Below are positions 35,079-49,111 of a DNA stretch of 64,000 nt, piece by piece. Where the stretch lies: positions 220,340-284,339 of the forward strand of contig JAHFSA010000004.1 of NCBI GenBank assembly GCA_023265995.1, read 5' to 3'. How positions within the stretch are numbered: position 1 is the stretch's first letter; the number at the start of each line of letters is the position of its first letter. The DNA is from Perlucidibaca sp. (GTDB taxonomy: Bacteria; Pseudomonadota; Gammaproteobacteria; Pseudomonadales; Moraxellaceae). The position numbers and the translations under genes were made by a program. Below the pieces are notes generated by a model that did not search any database, was not told where the DNA came from, and saw only the letters and a list, made by a program, of their open reading frames with translations.

Positions 35079-36217
35079 GCAAAGTCGCCATTCTCGCTCT
35101 GGAAGACGGTAGCGTTTTCAAGGGTTTATCCATCGGTGCCGATGGCCAGTCCAGTGGTGAGGTCGTTTTCAACACGGCCATGACCGGCTATCAGGAAATC
35201 CTGACCGACCCGTCCTACTGTCAGCAGATGGTCACGCTGACCTATCCCCATATCGGCAACACCGGCGTCAACGCCGAAGACGTCGAGTCGACCCAGGTCT
35301 GGGCCGCCGGCCTGATCATCCGCGATCTGCCGCTGCTGGCCAGCAACTGGCGCATGACCGAAACGCTGCCGGACTATCTGAAGCGCAACAATGTGCTCGC
35401 GATCGCCGACATCGATACCCGTCGCCTGACTCGCATCCTGCGCGAAAAGGGTGCCCAGAACGGCGCCATCATCGCTGGTGATGCCGCCGTCGCGGAAGGC
35501 GCCGTCGAGGCCGCTCTCGCCGCCGCACGCGCTTTCCCGGGCCTCAAGGGAGCCGACCTGGCCAAGGTCGTCTCGGTCAAGGACGCCTATCAGTGGACCG
35601 AAGGCAGCTGGACCCTGGACAAGGGTTACATCACGCCGTCGGAAGCGCCGAAATTCAAGGTTGTCGCCTATGACTTCGGCGTCAAGACCAACATCCTGCG
35701 CCTGCTCGCCGATCGCGGCTGCGACCTCACCGTGGTGCCGGCGCAGACCCCGGCTGCCGACGTGCTCGCGCTCAACCCGGACGGCATCTTCCTGTCCAAC
35801 GGCCCTGGCGATCCCGCACCCTGCGACTACGCCATCGCCGCGATCAAGCAGTTTCTGGAGACCGACATTCCGGTGTTCGGCATCTGCCTGGGTCATCAGC
35901 TGCTGGCCCTCGCCTCCGGCGCGCAGACCCTGAAGATGGGACTCGGCCATCATGGCGCCAACCACCCGGTCCAGGATCTGGACAGCGGCCGCGTCATGAT
36001 CACCAGCCAGAACCACGGTTTCGCGGTCGATGAAGCCACGCTGCCGGCCAATCTGCGCGTGACCCATCGCTCGCTGTTCGACGGTACCAACCAGGGCATC
36101 CACCGCACCGACAAGCCGGCCTTCAGCTTCCAGGGTCACCCGGAGGCCAGCCCCGGCCCGAACGATGCGCAACCGCTGTTCGACCACTTCATTGAATTGA
36201 TGCAGGCCCGGAAGTAA
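35075..36217 (+). CDS. carA: Carbamoyl-phosphate synthase small subunit CarA
   Basis: A 380-residue glutaminase subunit that feeds ammonia to CarB for carbamoyl phosphate, the common precursor of arginine and pyrimidines. It has the N-terminal CPSase domain ([29 protein letters not shown]) and a class I glutamine amidotransferase domain with the nucleophile in [13 protein letters not shown] and the catalytic GHPEASPGP. The start is the TTG at 35075, five bases after GGAGG; no ATG fits the conserved start. The reading frame stays open upstream to 34979 but is not conserved. carB follows after three bases. Confidence 0.96.
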   Translation: MSKVAILALEDGSVFKGLSIGADGQSSGEVVFNTAMTGYQEILTDPSYCQQMVTLTYPHIGNTGVNAEDVESTQVWAAGLIIRDLPLLASNWRMTETLPDYLKRNNVLAIADIDTRRLTRILREKGAQNGAIIAGDAAVAEGAVEAALAAARAFPGLKGADLAKVVSVKDAYQWTEGSWTLDKGYITPSEAPKFKVVAYDFGVKTNILRLLADRGCDLTVVPAQTPAADVLALNPDGIFLSNGPGDPAPCDYAIAAIKQFLETDIPVFGICLGHQLLALASGAQTLKMGLGHHGANHPVQDLDSGRVMITSQNHGFAVDEATLPANLRVTHRSLFDGTNQGIHRTDKPAFSFQGHPEASPGPNDAQPLFDHFIELMQARK

Positions 36218-36220
36218 GTC

Positions 36221-39451
<3,231 letters not shown>

Positions 39452-39452
39452 C

Positions 39453-39929
39453 ATGCAACGCTATCCGATGACGGTGCAGGGCGCCGAAGCCCTGAAGACC
39501 GAGCTCAACAAGCTCAAGAGCGTGGATCGCCCGGCAGTGACTGCCGCGATCGCGGAGGCGCGTGCGCATGGCGATCTCAAGGAGAACGCCGAGTACCACG
39601 CCGCGCGCGAACAGCAGGGCTTCATCGAAGGCCGCATCCAGGACATCGAAGGCAAGCTGTCGAATGCCCAGGTCATCGACATCAGTCAGATGGCCAACAA
39701 CGGCAAGGTGATCTTCGGCTCGACTGTCGACATCGAGAATGTCGATACCGGCGAGGAGAAGACCTACCAGATCGTTGGTGACGACGAAGCGGACTTCAAG
39801 ATCGGCAAGATCTCGGTCAACTCGCCGATCGCGCGTGGCCTGGTCGGCAAGTCGGAAGGCGATGCCGTGCTGATCGAAACGCCTGGTGGCAAGGTCGAGT
39901 ACGAGGTCGTCGCTGTCCGCTACGAGTAA
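39453..39929 (+). CDS. greA: Transcription elongation factor GreA
   Basis: A 158-residue factor that stimulates RNA cleavage in backtracked RNA polymerase. The N-terminal coiled coil has [16 protein letters not shown], the acidic tip [15 protein letters not shown], and [21 protein letters not shown]; the C-terminal FKBP-like domain ends with [16 protein letters not shown] and GGKVEYEV. Length is standard. It starts one base after the carB stop, suggesting coupling, and is followed by a strong terminator. Confidence 0.98.
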   Translation: MQRYPMTVQGAEALKTELNKLKSVDRPAVTAAIAEARAHGDLKENAEYHAAREQQGFIEGRIQDIEGKLSNAQVIDISQMANNGKVIFGSTVDIENVDTGEEKTYQIVGDDEADFKIGKISVNSPIARGLVGKSEGDAVLIETPGGKVEYEVVAVRYE

Positions 39930-39951
39930 GCGCCGTGATGTGATGCAGCAA

Positions 39952-39987
39952 GGACAACGGGTCGCCAGTGGCGGCCCGTTGTCTTTT
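39952..39987 (+). terminator. Intrinsic terminator after greA
   Basis: A 9-bp stem GACAACGGG/CCCGTTGTC followed by TTTT lies 24 bases after the greA stop, ending the carAB-greA transcript. Confidence 0.85.
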
Positions 39988-40077
39988 CCGGGTCATGGCT
40001 TTTTGCCCGGTGCCAGAACAGAATGGCGTCAATGCCGCATGACATCATGTGCGGATTCATTGTGCCTGGAGGCCATC

Positions 40078-40548
40078 ATGCTCAAGCAAGCCGTTGTCGT
40101 CGCCGTTGTTGCCAGCCTGGGACTGGGTCTGGGTGGTTGCGTGTCCAATCAGGGTGGTGATGTCTACACGCGTGGCGAGGCCAGGCAGCCTGCCACGGTG
40201 CAGAACGGTACCGTGGTGGCTCTGCGCCCGGTCACCATCGAGGGCACCAAGTCCCCGGTCGGCGCGGCAGCCGGCAGCATTGCGGGCGGCATCGCCGGCA
40301 GCGCCATAGGCGGCGGACGTGGCAGTGCCATTTCGGCGGTCATCGGTGCTGTTGCGGGCGGTTTGCTGGGCAGTGCGGCGGAGGAGGGGGTGACGCGTGC
40401 TCGTGGTGTCGAGCTGATCATTCGTCTCGGCGATGGCAGCGAACGAGCCTATGTGCAGGAACTGCAGGAGAACGAGCGTTTCAGCGTGGGTGATCGTGTG
40501 CGCATCCTGTCCACCGGCAGCAACAGCCGGGTTCAGCACGCCAACTGA
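40078..40548 (+). CDS. Glycine-zipper outer-membrane lipoprotein (SlyB/Pcp-like)
   Basis: A 156-residue lipoprotein (lipobox LGLGGC, Cys21). The centre holds a long Gly/Ala-rich glycine-zipper (GAAAGSIAGGIAGSAIGG and GAVAGGLLGSAAEEG) that forms two short membrane helices, and the C-terminus is a small beta domain (LIIRLGDGSERAYVQELQ, then a GDRVRIL strand). It matches SlyB/Pcp-type proteins of the outer membrane, which help envelope integrity. GGAGG precedes the ATG. First gene of an insertion between greA and yhbY. Confidence 0.85.
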   Translation: MLKQAVVVAVVASLGLGLGGCVSNQGGDVYTRGEARQPATVQNGTVVALRPVTIEGTKSPVGAAAGSIAGGIAGSAIGGGRGSAISAVIGAVAGGLLGSAAEEGVTRARGVELIIRLGDGSERAYVQELQENERFSVGDRVRILSTGSNSRVQHAN

Positions 40549-40617
40549 GAGGTGGCGGCAGCCCGTGAGGGCGCTGCCGCCGATGAACCGGCCCGGGTGT
40601 CGGGCCGGCGAAGCTGA

Positions 40618-41082
40618 TCAGTCGCGGTCGTGCTTGCCGTGACCGTGACCCTTGCCATGGCCGTGGTCGTCGTCATGATCGCGGCCGCCGCGATCATGGT
40701 CGCCGTAGCCGTAGCCGCGGTCATCGTGTCTGTCGCCGCCACCATGGCGTTCGCGATAGCGCGGGGCGTAGACATTGTTGTACCAGTTGTCCTGGACGAA
40801 GTAGACCGGACGGCCGCAGGCGCCGTATTCGCGGCAATGCTTGCCCCAGTTCTTGGCATGTCCGGGCGGCACACGAAGATAGATGGGCTGGCGCACGACG
40901 CCGACCGGGACGGCCTGGATCACGACGGGATCGGCGTACATCAGCTGCGGACGCGGGTAGTCACCGAGGTCAATGCGGCCGTAGAAGCCGGGCTGACCAA
41001 TGCTCACCGAGACGCCGACATCGGCGGCCAGGGCGGGCGTGGCGGCAGCGGCCAGGATGGCCGCGCAGAACAGGCGCTTCAT
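40618..41082 (-). CDS. Secreted protein with His/Asp/Gly-rich tail
   Basis: A 154-residue exported protein with a clear signal peptide (FCAAILAAAATPALA|AD). The mature N-terminal part has VSVSIGQPGFYGRIDLGDYPRP and a VYFVQDNWYNNVYAPRYRERH region typical of small periplasmic proteins of unknown function. The last 45 residues are nearly all His, Asp, Gly, Arg and Lys (HGKGHGHGKHDRD-type runs), which could bind metal ions or nucleic acid. The start at 41082 follows a GGAGAA site. It converges with the glycine-zipper lipoprotein gene; a GC-rich hairpin (GGCGGCAGC/GCTGCCGCC) lies at about 40554-40581. Confidence 0.75.
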   Translation of the reverse strand: MKRLFCAAILAAAATPALAADVGVSVSIGQPGFYGRIDLGDYPRPQLMYADPVVIQAVPVGVVRQPIYLRVPPGHAKNWGKHCREYGACGRPVYFVQDNWYNNVYAPRYRERHGGGDRHDDRGYGYGDHDRGGRDHDDDHGHGKGHGHGKHDRD

Positions 41083-41258
41083 TGCAGTATTCTCCTTAGT
41101 CTTCGAATAACTCATCCAACGCGCAAGCAGGCCGGAAGATGACAAGGGCCCGACATGGCGAGCACTGCCGGTCATTGTGCGCCATTTTCTGCGTCATGCG
41201 CTTTACAGATGACCGCCGGCAATGATTGATTGACGGCCAACATCACGGAGCATTGTCC

Positions 41259-41687
41259 ATGAAGCCTGTTGCACGCCTTTTTCTGATGACGACCCTCGCA
41301 TCCGCCTTGCTGGCAGGTTGCTCCAGTCTGGCCTTGCACTCCGGGCAGGCCAGCCTGCTCGACACGGACTGGGAGCTGGTGTCATTGAGCGAGCATGCCG
41401 GTGTCACTGGCGCCGGCGGCAAGTCGCCGAGCCTGCGCCTGGATGCCGCCAGCCAGCGTGCCGCCGGTTTTGCCGGCTGCAATCGCTACAATGCCGGCTA
41501 CGAGCTGGCCGGCAACAGCATCCGCTTCAACGCGCCGGTCGCCACGCGCATGGCCTGCATGGACGGCGCTGCCATCGAGCAGAGCTTTCTCGCCAGTCTG
41601 CCCCTGGTCACCAGCTATGTCGTGGCGGGCCGGACGCTGACGCTGAAGGTCGCCGACAGCACAGTCGCGGTTTTCCGCGCGCGCTGA
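41259..41687 (+). CDS. META-domain lipoprotein (HslJ-like)
   Basis: A 142-residue lipoprotein (lipobox LLAGCSS, Cys19). The META domain is shown by DTDWELVSL, PSLRLDAASQRAAGFAGCNRYNAGYEL and RMACMDGAAIEQSFLASL, ending in TLTLKVADSTVAVFRA. HslJ-type proteins are linked to heat and novobiocin tolerance in E. coli. The ATG at 41259 begins the signal peptide; a longer reading frame is not conserved. Confidence 0.85.
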   Translation: MKPVARLFLMTTLASALLAGCSSLALHSGQASLLDTDWELVSLSEHAGVTGAGGKSPSLRLDAASQRAAGFAGCNRYNAGYELAGNSIRFNAPVATRMACMDGAAIEQSFLASLPLVTSYVVAGRTLTLKVADSTVAVFRAR

Positions 41688-41715
41688 TATCAGTTTCCGC
41701 GAGAGGAGAGTGTTG

Positions 41716-42237
41716 ATGCATGGATTCCGTTTCTGTCCGCAATGTGGCGGCCCCCTGCATGAGCAGGATCATGGCGGCCTGTCCCGCCCGGCCTGCGCCG
41801 ATGCGCGCTGCGGCTTCGTGCACTGGGACAATCCGGTGCCGGTGGTGGCGGCCGTGGTCGAGCATGAGGGCGGCATCATCCTGGCCCACAACAAGCTCTG
41901 GCCCATGCGTTTCTTCGGGCTCATCACCGGCTTCCTGGAGAAGTCGGATCCCAGCCCCGAGCAGGCCGTGCAGCGTGAGGTCATGGAGGAACTCGGGCTG
42001 GTCGCGACCGGCGCACACTTCATCGGACACTATCCGTTTCCACGCCAGAACCAGATCATCATTGCCTATCATGTGCCGGCCGAAGGCGAGATCGTGCTCG
42101 GTGACGAGCTCGACGAATGGCGCCGCATAGCCTTCGATCAGGCGCTCTACTGGCCGGTCGGCACCGGCTTCGCACTGCGCGACTGGTTGCGCACGCGTGG
42201 TCATGATCCGCAGCCCATGCCGTGGCCGGCAGGCTGA
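41716..42237 (+). CDS. NUDIX hydrolase with N-terminal zinc ribbon
   Basis: A 173-residue protein. An N-terminal zinc ribbon (CPQCGGPL ... CADARCGF) precedes a NUDIX domain with the motif GFLEKSDPSPEQAVQREVMEELGL, split here as GFLEKSDPSPEQA then VQREVMEELGL. The arrangement resembles NudC/YfcD relatives that hydrolyse nucleoside diphosphate derivatives such as NADH. GAGAGGAGAG lies upstream; a GTG two codons earlier is the alternative start. Confidence 0.88.
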   Translation: MHGFRFCPQCGGPLHEQDHGGLSRPACADARCGFVHWDNPVPVVAAVVEHEGGIILAHNKLWPMRFFGLITGFLEKSDPSPEQAVQREVMEELGLVATGAHFIGHYPFPRQNQIIIAYHVPAEGEIVLGDELDEWRRIAFDQALYWPVGTGFALRDWLRTRGHDPQPMPWPAG

Positions 42238-42265
42238 ACCTACTCACTGCGCGCTGGAGCACACC

Positions 42266-42619
42266 ATGCACACGATCGCCAATGTACTGACCGGACTCAT
42301 TGCCCTGCTGCATGTCTGGATCCTGGTGCTGGAAATGTTCCTCTGGGACAAGCCCTACGGGCTCAAGGCCTTCGGTCTGACCCAGGCGTTCGCTACCGAG
42401 TCGCGGGCGCTGGCGGCCAATCAGGGTCTGTACAACGGCTTCCTCGCTGCCGGCCTGTTCTGGGGGCTGGCGCTTGGTGACGGTGGTGAGCACATCAAGC
42501 TCTTCTTCCTGCTCTGCGTGCTGGTCGCCGGCATCTTCGGCGCGCTCACCGCCAACCGCCGCATACTCTTCATCCAGGCCGTGCCGGCCGGTCTGGCGCT
42601 GGCCTTCATGCTGTTCTGA
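42266..42619 (+). CDS. DUF1304 family membrane protein
   Basis: A 117-residue protein with four hydrophobic helices. The sequence HVWILVLEMFLWDKP, the NQGLYNGFLAAGLFWG segment and VLVAGIFGALT are typical of the DUF1304 family, whose function is unknown. It is preceded by a purine-poor ribosome site (CTGGAG). Confidence 0.85.
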   Translation: MHTIANVLTGLIALLHVWILVLEMFLWDKPYGLKAFGLTQAFATESRALAANQGLYNGFLAAGLFWGLALGDGGEHIKLFFLLCVLVAGIFGALTANRRILFIQAVPAGLALAFMLF

Positions 42620-42723
42620 GTCCGCTGTCTGCAAGGGGCGCCGGCGCGTGCCCCTTGCGGTGCCTGGCGACGCGTTTATCCTTGCCGGATGCCTACGCAC
42701 TCACATCACGGGAGAGACATTGC

Positions 42724-43347
42724 ATGAAACTGAGCAGCCTGACCCTGGTTGATGGCGCCTCCCTTCCGGTCATCCATGCCCTCGGCGTCGCCGCGGCTGG
42801 CGGTCCGGTGCCGGGCGCCAATCGCAGCCCGCAGCTGAGCTGGTCCGACTTTCCGGCCGGCACCCGTTCGTTCGCCATCATCTGTGTCGATCCTGACGTG
42901 CCGTCGCGTGGTGATGACGTCAATCAGTCCGACCGCACGGTGCCCTACGATCTGCCGCGAGTGGATTTCTTCCACTGGCTGCTGGTCGACATTCCGGCCT
43001 CGGTCCATGCCCTGGCCGAAGCGGCCGATGCCGATGGTCTGGTCCCGCGCGGCAAGCCGGCCGGTGCCACGGCGCTGGGCGTGCGTGGCATCAACGACTA
43101 CACCGGCTGGTTTGCTGGCGATGCCGCCATGGCCGGCAACTATGGCGGCTATGACGGCGCCTGGCCGCCGTTCAATGACGAGCGCGTGCATCGCTACCAG
43201 TTCACGGTTCTGGCGCTCGATGTGGCGACGCTGGCGCTGCCGTTGAACTTCACCGGCGCGGAGGCCCGCCAGGCCATGGCCGGGCATGTGCTGGACCAGT
43301 CAACCCTCACGGTGACCTACTCGTTGTTCCCGGATGCGCGCATGTAA
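42724..43347 (+). CDS. YbhB/YbcL family Raf kinase inhibitor-like (PEBP) protein
   Basis: A 207-residue cytoplasmic protein of the phosphatidylethanolamine-binding fold. It shows GANRSPQLSWSDFPAGTRSFAIICVDPD, DFFHWLLVDIP, GGYDGAWPPFNDERVHRYQFTVLALD (partly) and a C-terminal helix with GHVLDQSTLTVTY. Bacterial members have no settled role. The longer insert VPSRGDDVNQSDRTVPYDLPR separates it from the E. coli proteins. ATG 42724 has a GGAGAG site. Confidence 0.88.
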   Translation: MKLSSLTLVDGASLPVIHALGVAAAGGPVPGANRSPQLSWSDFPAGTRSFAIICVDPDVPSRGDDVNQSDRTVPYDLPRVDFFHWLLVDIPASVHALAEAADADGLVPRGKPAGATALGVRGINDYTGWFAGDAAMAGNYGGYDGAWPPFNDERVHRYQFTVLALDVATLALPLNFTGAEARQAMAGHVLDQSTLTVTYSLFPDARM

Positions 43348-43407
43348 GGCGCCACTGATCTGCCCTGGCAGTCAGGACCGGTCGGCACAGGAAAAGATTC
43401 GCGACTC

Positions 43408-44097
43408 ATGAAGGCTCATATTCTCCAGCATGTTCCCTTCGAGGGCCCGGGCAGCGCAGCCGACTGGCTGCAAGCCCGTGCGGCCACGGTCAGCTGGACG
43501 CGCTTTCATGAGCCTGCGCCGGTGCTGCCGGCTGTCGATGACATTGACCTGGTCATCGCTCTCGGCGGCCCCATGAGTGTCAACGACGAGTTCTTCCTGC
43601 CCTGGCTGGCGGCGGAGAAGCGTTTCATCCGCGAGGCCATTCTGCGTGGCAAGCCGGTGCTGGGGATCTGTCTGGGCGCGCAGCTCATGGCCAGTGCCCT
43701 CGGCAGCGATATCTACGCCAATATCGACAAGGAAATCGGCTGGTTTGCGCTGGAAGCCGAACCGGCCGAGGTCTCGGCCTTCCTGTTTCCGCCGGTGATC
43801 ACGGCATTCCACTGGCATGGCGAGACCTTCGACCTGCCGCCTGGCGCGGTTCGGCTGGCGAGCAGCCGCGCCTGTCGCAACCAGGCTTTCCAGGTCGGTG
43901 CGCGTGCCATCGGCCTGCAGTTCCATCTTGAAACCACGCCTGACAGTGTCGCCCTCATGCTGGAGAATTGCCGGGACGAACTGGTGCGCGGGCGCTGCAT
44001 CCAGTCCGAGCAGGTCATCCGGGAGCAGCCGGAGGGCATCTACAGGGCCATAAACGGTCTGATGGGCGATATCCTGGATTATCTGGTTCGCCCCTGA
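43408..44097 (+). CDS. Class I glutamine amidotransferase (GMP-synthase-like domain)
   Basis: A 229-residue stand-alone amidotransferase. The nucleophile Cys is in [16 protein letters not shown], with [20 protein letters not shown] and the catalytic GLQFHLETT. It resembles the YfeJ/GuaA-like type II group used in unknown glutamine-dependent reactions. It precedes sugE by 16 bases, so the two may be co-transcribed. Confidence 0.88.
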   Translation: MKAHILQHVPFEGPGSAADWLQARAATVSWTRFHEPAPVLPAVDDIDLVIALGGPMSVNDEFFLPWLAAEKRFIREAILRGKPVLGICLGAQLMASALGSDIYANIDKEIGWFALEAEPAEVSAFLFPPVITAFHWHGETFDLPPGAVRLASSRACRNQAFQVGARAIGLQFHLETTPDSVALMLENCRDELVRGRCIQSEQVIREQPEGIYRAINGLMGDILDYLVRP

Positions 44098-44113
44098 AGC
44101 AGGAGTTTGTGCC

Positions 44114-44434
44114 ATGGCCTGGCTGGTTCTGGTTTTCGCTGGTCTCCTCGAAGTGGTCTGGGCGGTCGGTCTCAAGTACACCGAGGGCTTCACCCGTCTC
44201 TGGCCCAGTGTCGTCACGCTGGTTGCCATGACGCTCAGCGTGGTTCTGCTGGGCTGGGCCATGCGTACGCTGCCCATGGGCACGGCCTATGCCGTCTGGG
44301 TTGGCATAGGCGCGGTCGGCACTGTCATCTGCGGCATCGCGCTCTTTGACGAGCCGGCGCATGCCGCGCGTCTGGTCAGCGTGGCGCTGATCGTGATCGG
44401 CATCGTCGGGCTCAAGCTCGCCACGCCGCACTAG
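44114..44434 (+). CDS. sugE: SMR-family guanidinium exporter (Gdx/SugE-like)
   Basis: A 106-residue four-helix transporter. The first helix has the conserved Glu in [17 protein letters not shown], and [26 protein letters not shown] is the SugE/Gdx pattern rather than the EmrE pattern. Such proteins export guanidinium in exchange for protons. No guanidine riboswitch was recognised upstream. Confidence 0.9.
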   Translation: MAWLVLVFAGLLEVVWAVGLKYTEGFTRLWPSVVTLVAMTLSVVLLGWAMRTLPMGTAYAVWVGIGAVGTVICGIALFDEPAHAARLVSVALIVIGIVGLKLATPH

Positions 44435-44513
44435 GCTGGTCGTGGTGCTTGCCGGCGGCGTGGCGGCAAGTGCTTAATCGGGGAAGTCACGGGCAATCGC
44501 GAAAGAGGACCAC

Positions 44514-44978
44514 ATGCGCAGCGAAGCAGAATTTCTGGCCGAATATGCCAAGAGTCATCGCAACCGGACCAACCAGATCGTCCACATGATCTGCGTGCCG
44601 GCCATTTTCCTGGCCACGCTGGGTCTGTTCTGGCTGGTGCCGATAGGGCGCTGGCTGGGGCTGGATGCCGGTCTGGCGCCCTGGGTCAATCTGGCTACCG
44701 TCGGCGTGCTGCCGGTCATGCTGTTCTATGCCCGGCTTTCGACCTGGAGCCTCATGACCGGTGCGCTCTGGCTGGCGCTCAGCCTGGTCGTGATCGTGCT
44801 GCTGCAACGGCTGGGTGTGCCGCTGTTCGGGCTTTTCCTGACGGTCTGGCTGGTGGCCTGGGCCGGGCAGTTCTGGGGCCACAAGGTCGAGGGCGCTAAG
44901 CCGTCGTTCGCCGATGATCTGGTCTTTCTGCTGATCGGACCGCTGTTCGTGCAGCAGAAGTTCCAGAAGGGCCTGTGA
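44514..44978 (+). CDS. Mpo1-like (DUF962) membrane protein
   Basis: A 154-residue protein with four hydrophobic segments and the DUF962 signature YAKSHRNRTNQIVHMICVPAIF plus GHKVEGAKP in the last loop (His-containing). The yeast homologue Mpo1 is a 2-hydroxy fatty acid dioxygenase with iron at such histidines. Bacterial substrate unknown. ATG has AAAGAGGA upstream. Confidence 0.88.
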   Translation: MRSEAEFLAEYAKSHRNRTNQIVHMICVPAIFLATLGLFWLVPIGRWLGLDAGLAPWVNLATVGVLPVMLFYARLSTWSLMTGALWLALSLVVIVLLQRLGVPLFGLFLTVWLVAWAGQFWGHKVEGAKPSFADDLVFLLIGPLFVQQKFQKGL

Positions 44979-45008
44979 GGCGCTGAGCTTGCAGCCCGGC
45001 CAGGATGA

Positions 45009-45320
45009 TCAGGCCAGGGCGCGCAGCAGGTTGGAGAGCTTGGGGTCCGGCTTTTTCGCCGGGCGATAGAGCAGCACGAGCTTGCCGATGGTCTGTGCGA
45101 TCTCGGAGCCGGTGACGGTGGCGATTTCGCTGATGGCCACCTGACGTGCCTCGCGGTCTTCGCCGCCGACACGGACCTTGATCAGCTCGTGGTCTTCCAG
45201 GCGTGCGTCGATCTCGGCCAGAACGGCCTCGGTCAGGCCCTTGTCGCCGAGCAGGACAACCGGATTCAGGTGGTGGCCGATCTGGCGCAGACGTTTCTTT
45301 TCAGCGGTGGACAGGCTCAC
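45009..45320 (-). CDS. yhbY: YhbY (CRS1/YhbY) ribosome-associated RNA-binding protein
   Basis: A 103-residue CRM-domain protein linked to 50S assembly. It has KKRLRQIGHHLNPVVLLGDKG, then LTEAVLAEIDARLEDHELIKVR, and GSEIAQTIGKLVLLYRPAKK. The start is GTG at 45320, after CAGGTCCTG; the in-frame upstream region lies on the antisense of rlmE. It is divergent from rlmE as in Pseudomonas and E. coli. Confidence 0.95.
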   Translation of the reverse strand: MSLSTAEKKRLRQIGHHLNPVVLLGDKGLTEAVLAEIDARLEDHELIKVRVGGEDREARQVAISEIATVTGSEIAQTIGKLVLLYRPAKKPDPKLSNLLRALA

Positions 45321-45497
45321 GGCAGGACCTCGATGTTGCTTGCGGCAGCCTCTGGAAAGTCGCCTGAATCCTCGCAGTATGCGGTTTTCAGGGGGCTTTT
45401 CGGGCAAGAGCCGCCGGTTTCTGGTAAAAAGGGTATCTAGTTTAGCTTGTTGAGGCGGACGAGTTCTGTTTTTTTCAGTACTGCCCGCGGGACCCCC

Positions 45498-46139
45498 ATG
45501 GCCACGAGAATCACCAATCCCAAGTTGACCGGCAGCAGCAAGGTCTGGATGAGAGAGCACCTGGACGATCATTACGTCCAGCGCGCCTGGAAGGATGGCT
45601 ATCGCTCGCGCGCCAGCTACAAGCTGCTGGAGATACAGGAGAAGGACAAGCTCATCAAGCCCGGCATGATGGTGCTGGACCTCGGCGCCGCCCCTGGCGG
45701 CTGGTGCCAGGTCGCTGGCAGGATTCTGGGTGATCGCGGCCGCGTGGTCGCCACCGACATCCTGGCCATGGATGCGCTGCCCGATGTCACCTTCGTCCAG
45801 GGCGACTTCCGCGAGGAGTCGGTGTTCGACGAAATCCTCGCGGCGCTGGGCGATCAGCCGGTGGATCTTGTAATTTGCGACATGGCCCCCAATATGTCTG
45901 GTAACAACGCGGTGGATCAGCCGCGCTCCATGTATCTCTGCGAATTGGCGCTGGACATGGCGGTGCGGGTTCTGAAGCCGAACGGCGCCTTCCTCGTCAA
46001 GGTCTTCCAGGGTGAGGGCTACGAAGAGTACCGGCGTCAGATCCAGCAACACTTTCCGGTCTTGAAGGCACGCAAGCCGGAGGCCTCGCGCATGCGTTCA
46101 CGCGAGGTCTACCTGGTCGCGACGGGTTTCCGGGGCTGA
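45498..46139 (+). CDS. rlmE: 23S rRNA (U2552-2'-O)-methyltransferase RlmE (FtsJ/RrmJ)
   Basis: A 213-residue SAM-dependent methyltransferase. The cofactor motif is [15 protein letters not shown], and the catalytic K-D-K-E set is visible in [29 protein letters not shown] and SREVYLVA. It modifies the ribosomal A-loop. Start ATG 45498; upstream in-frame codons are not conserved. ftsH follows after about 100 bases, consistent with a shared heat-shock transcript in E. coli. Confidence 0.97.
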   Translation: MATRITNPKLTGSSKVWMREHLDDHYVQRAWKDGYRSRASYKLLEIQEKDKLIKPGMMVLDLGAAPGGWCQVAGRILGDRGRVVATDILAMDALPDVTFVQGDFREESVFDEILAALGDQPVDLVICDMAPNMSGNNAVDQPRSMYLCELALDMAVRVLKPNGAFLVKVFQGEGYEEYRRQIQQHFPVLKARKPEASRMRSREVYLVATGFRG

Positions 46140-46240
46140 TGGCCGCCAGTTCCCTGCCGAACCGTATCAACCTGAGGAGTTGCCGCTGGAGGGTTCTCGC
46201 GGCAAGCTGGAACTGGTATTGAACCCGGAGGTGCGTCACC

Positions 46241-48175
<1,935 letters not shown>

Positions 48176-48198
48176 TCCCGACCATTCGTCACCCTGAC

Positions 48199-48220
48199 CG
48201 GGGCCGCATATGCGGCCCCG
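48199..48220 (+). terminator. Palindromic hairpin after ftsH
   Basis: A perfect 22-base GC palindrome (CGGGGCCGCA/TGCGGCCCCG around TA) lies 23 bases after the ftsH stop. It is followed by GAGTCTTTCC, not a full U-tract, so termination may be partial. Confidence 0.5.
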
Positions 48221-48266
48221 AGTCTTTCCGGCATCATTGCCGGATAACTACCGGACCAGCTACTGC

Positions 48267-49100
48267 ATGACGTTGCTTGCTTGCGGCACACGCACCCTGG
48301 ATCTCGCCACGCCGGCGGTCATGGGCATACTCAACATCACTCCCGATTCGTTTTCCGATGGCGGCCGCTATCTGTCGCTCGATGCCGCCCTGCGCCAGAC
48401 CGAGCAGATGCTGGCGGACGGCGCGCGGCTCATCGATGTCGGTGCCGAGAGCACGCGCCCGGGCGCCGAGCCGGTAGGCGAACAGGAGGAGCTGGAGCGT
48501 CTGCTGCCGGTGGTGGAAGCCATTGCCGCGCGTTTCGACACGGTCATTTCCGTCGACACCTCGACGCCGTCGGCCATGCGTGAATCGGCCCGGCTCGGTG
48601 CCGGTCTCATCAATGATGTGCGTGCCCTGCGTCGTCCGGGTGCGCTCGAGGCTGCCGTAGCCAGCGGCCTGCCGGTCTGCCTCATGCACATGCGCGGCGA
48701 GCCCGGCACCATGCAGCTGGCGCCCGATTACGATGATGTCGTGGCCGGTGTCATGGTGTTCCTGCGCGAGCGCGCGGCGGCCTGTGTCGCGGCCGGCATG
48801 GACGAGGGCAGGATACTGTTCGATCCCGGTTTCGGCTTTGCCAAGACCTTGACGCACAATCTGCAGCTGTTGAAGCATCTCGATCAAATACAACAACTGG
48901 GTCGGCCCTTGCTGGTCGGCTTGTCGCGCAAGTCCATGCTGGGTGCCGTGCTCAACGGCGCCCCGGTGGATCAGCGCCTGCATGCCGGTGTCGCCGCCGC
49001 CGTGCTGGCGGTCGACAGGGGCGCACGTATCGTGCGCAGCCACGACGTCAGGGCCACGGTCGATGCGCTGATGCTCTGGCAGGCCCAGCAGCAGGCATAA
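48267..49100 (+). CDS. folP: Dihydropteroate synthase FolP
   Basis: A 277-residue TIM-barrel enzyme of folate synthesis that joins p-aminobenzoate to the pterin; target of sulfonamides. Signatures are [28 protein letters not shown], then [16 protein letters not shown] and [18 protein letters not shown] 48267 is chosen over upstream in-frame ATG 48210 by family start. glmM follows after 11 bases. Confidence 0.97.
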   Translation: MTLLACGTRTLDLATPAVMGILNITPDSFSDGGRYLSLDAALRQTEQMLADGARLIDVGAESTRPGAEPVGEQEELERLLPVVEAIAARFDTVISVDTSTPSAMRESARLGAGLINDVRALRRPGALEAAVASGLPVCLMHMRGEPGTMQLAPDYDDVVAGVMVFLRERAAACVAAGMDEGRILFDPGFGFAKTLTHNLQLLKHLDQIQQLGRPLLVGLSRKSMLGAVLNGAPVDQRLHAGVAAAVLAVDRGARIVRSHDVRATVDALMLWQAQQQA

Positions 49101-49111
49101 CAGGAGGTCAC

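Noticed and set aside
46140-46240. Protein-like reading frame between rlmE and ftsH (ends [15 protein letters not shown])
   Set aside because: It has no start codon in frame and overlaps the ftsH ribosome site; most likely chance.
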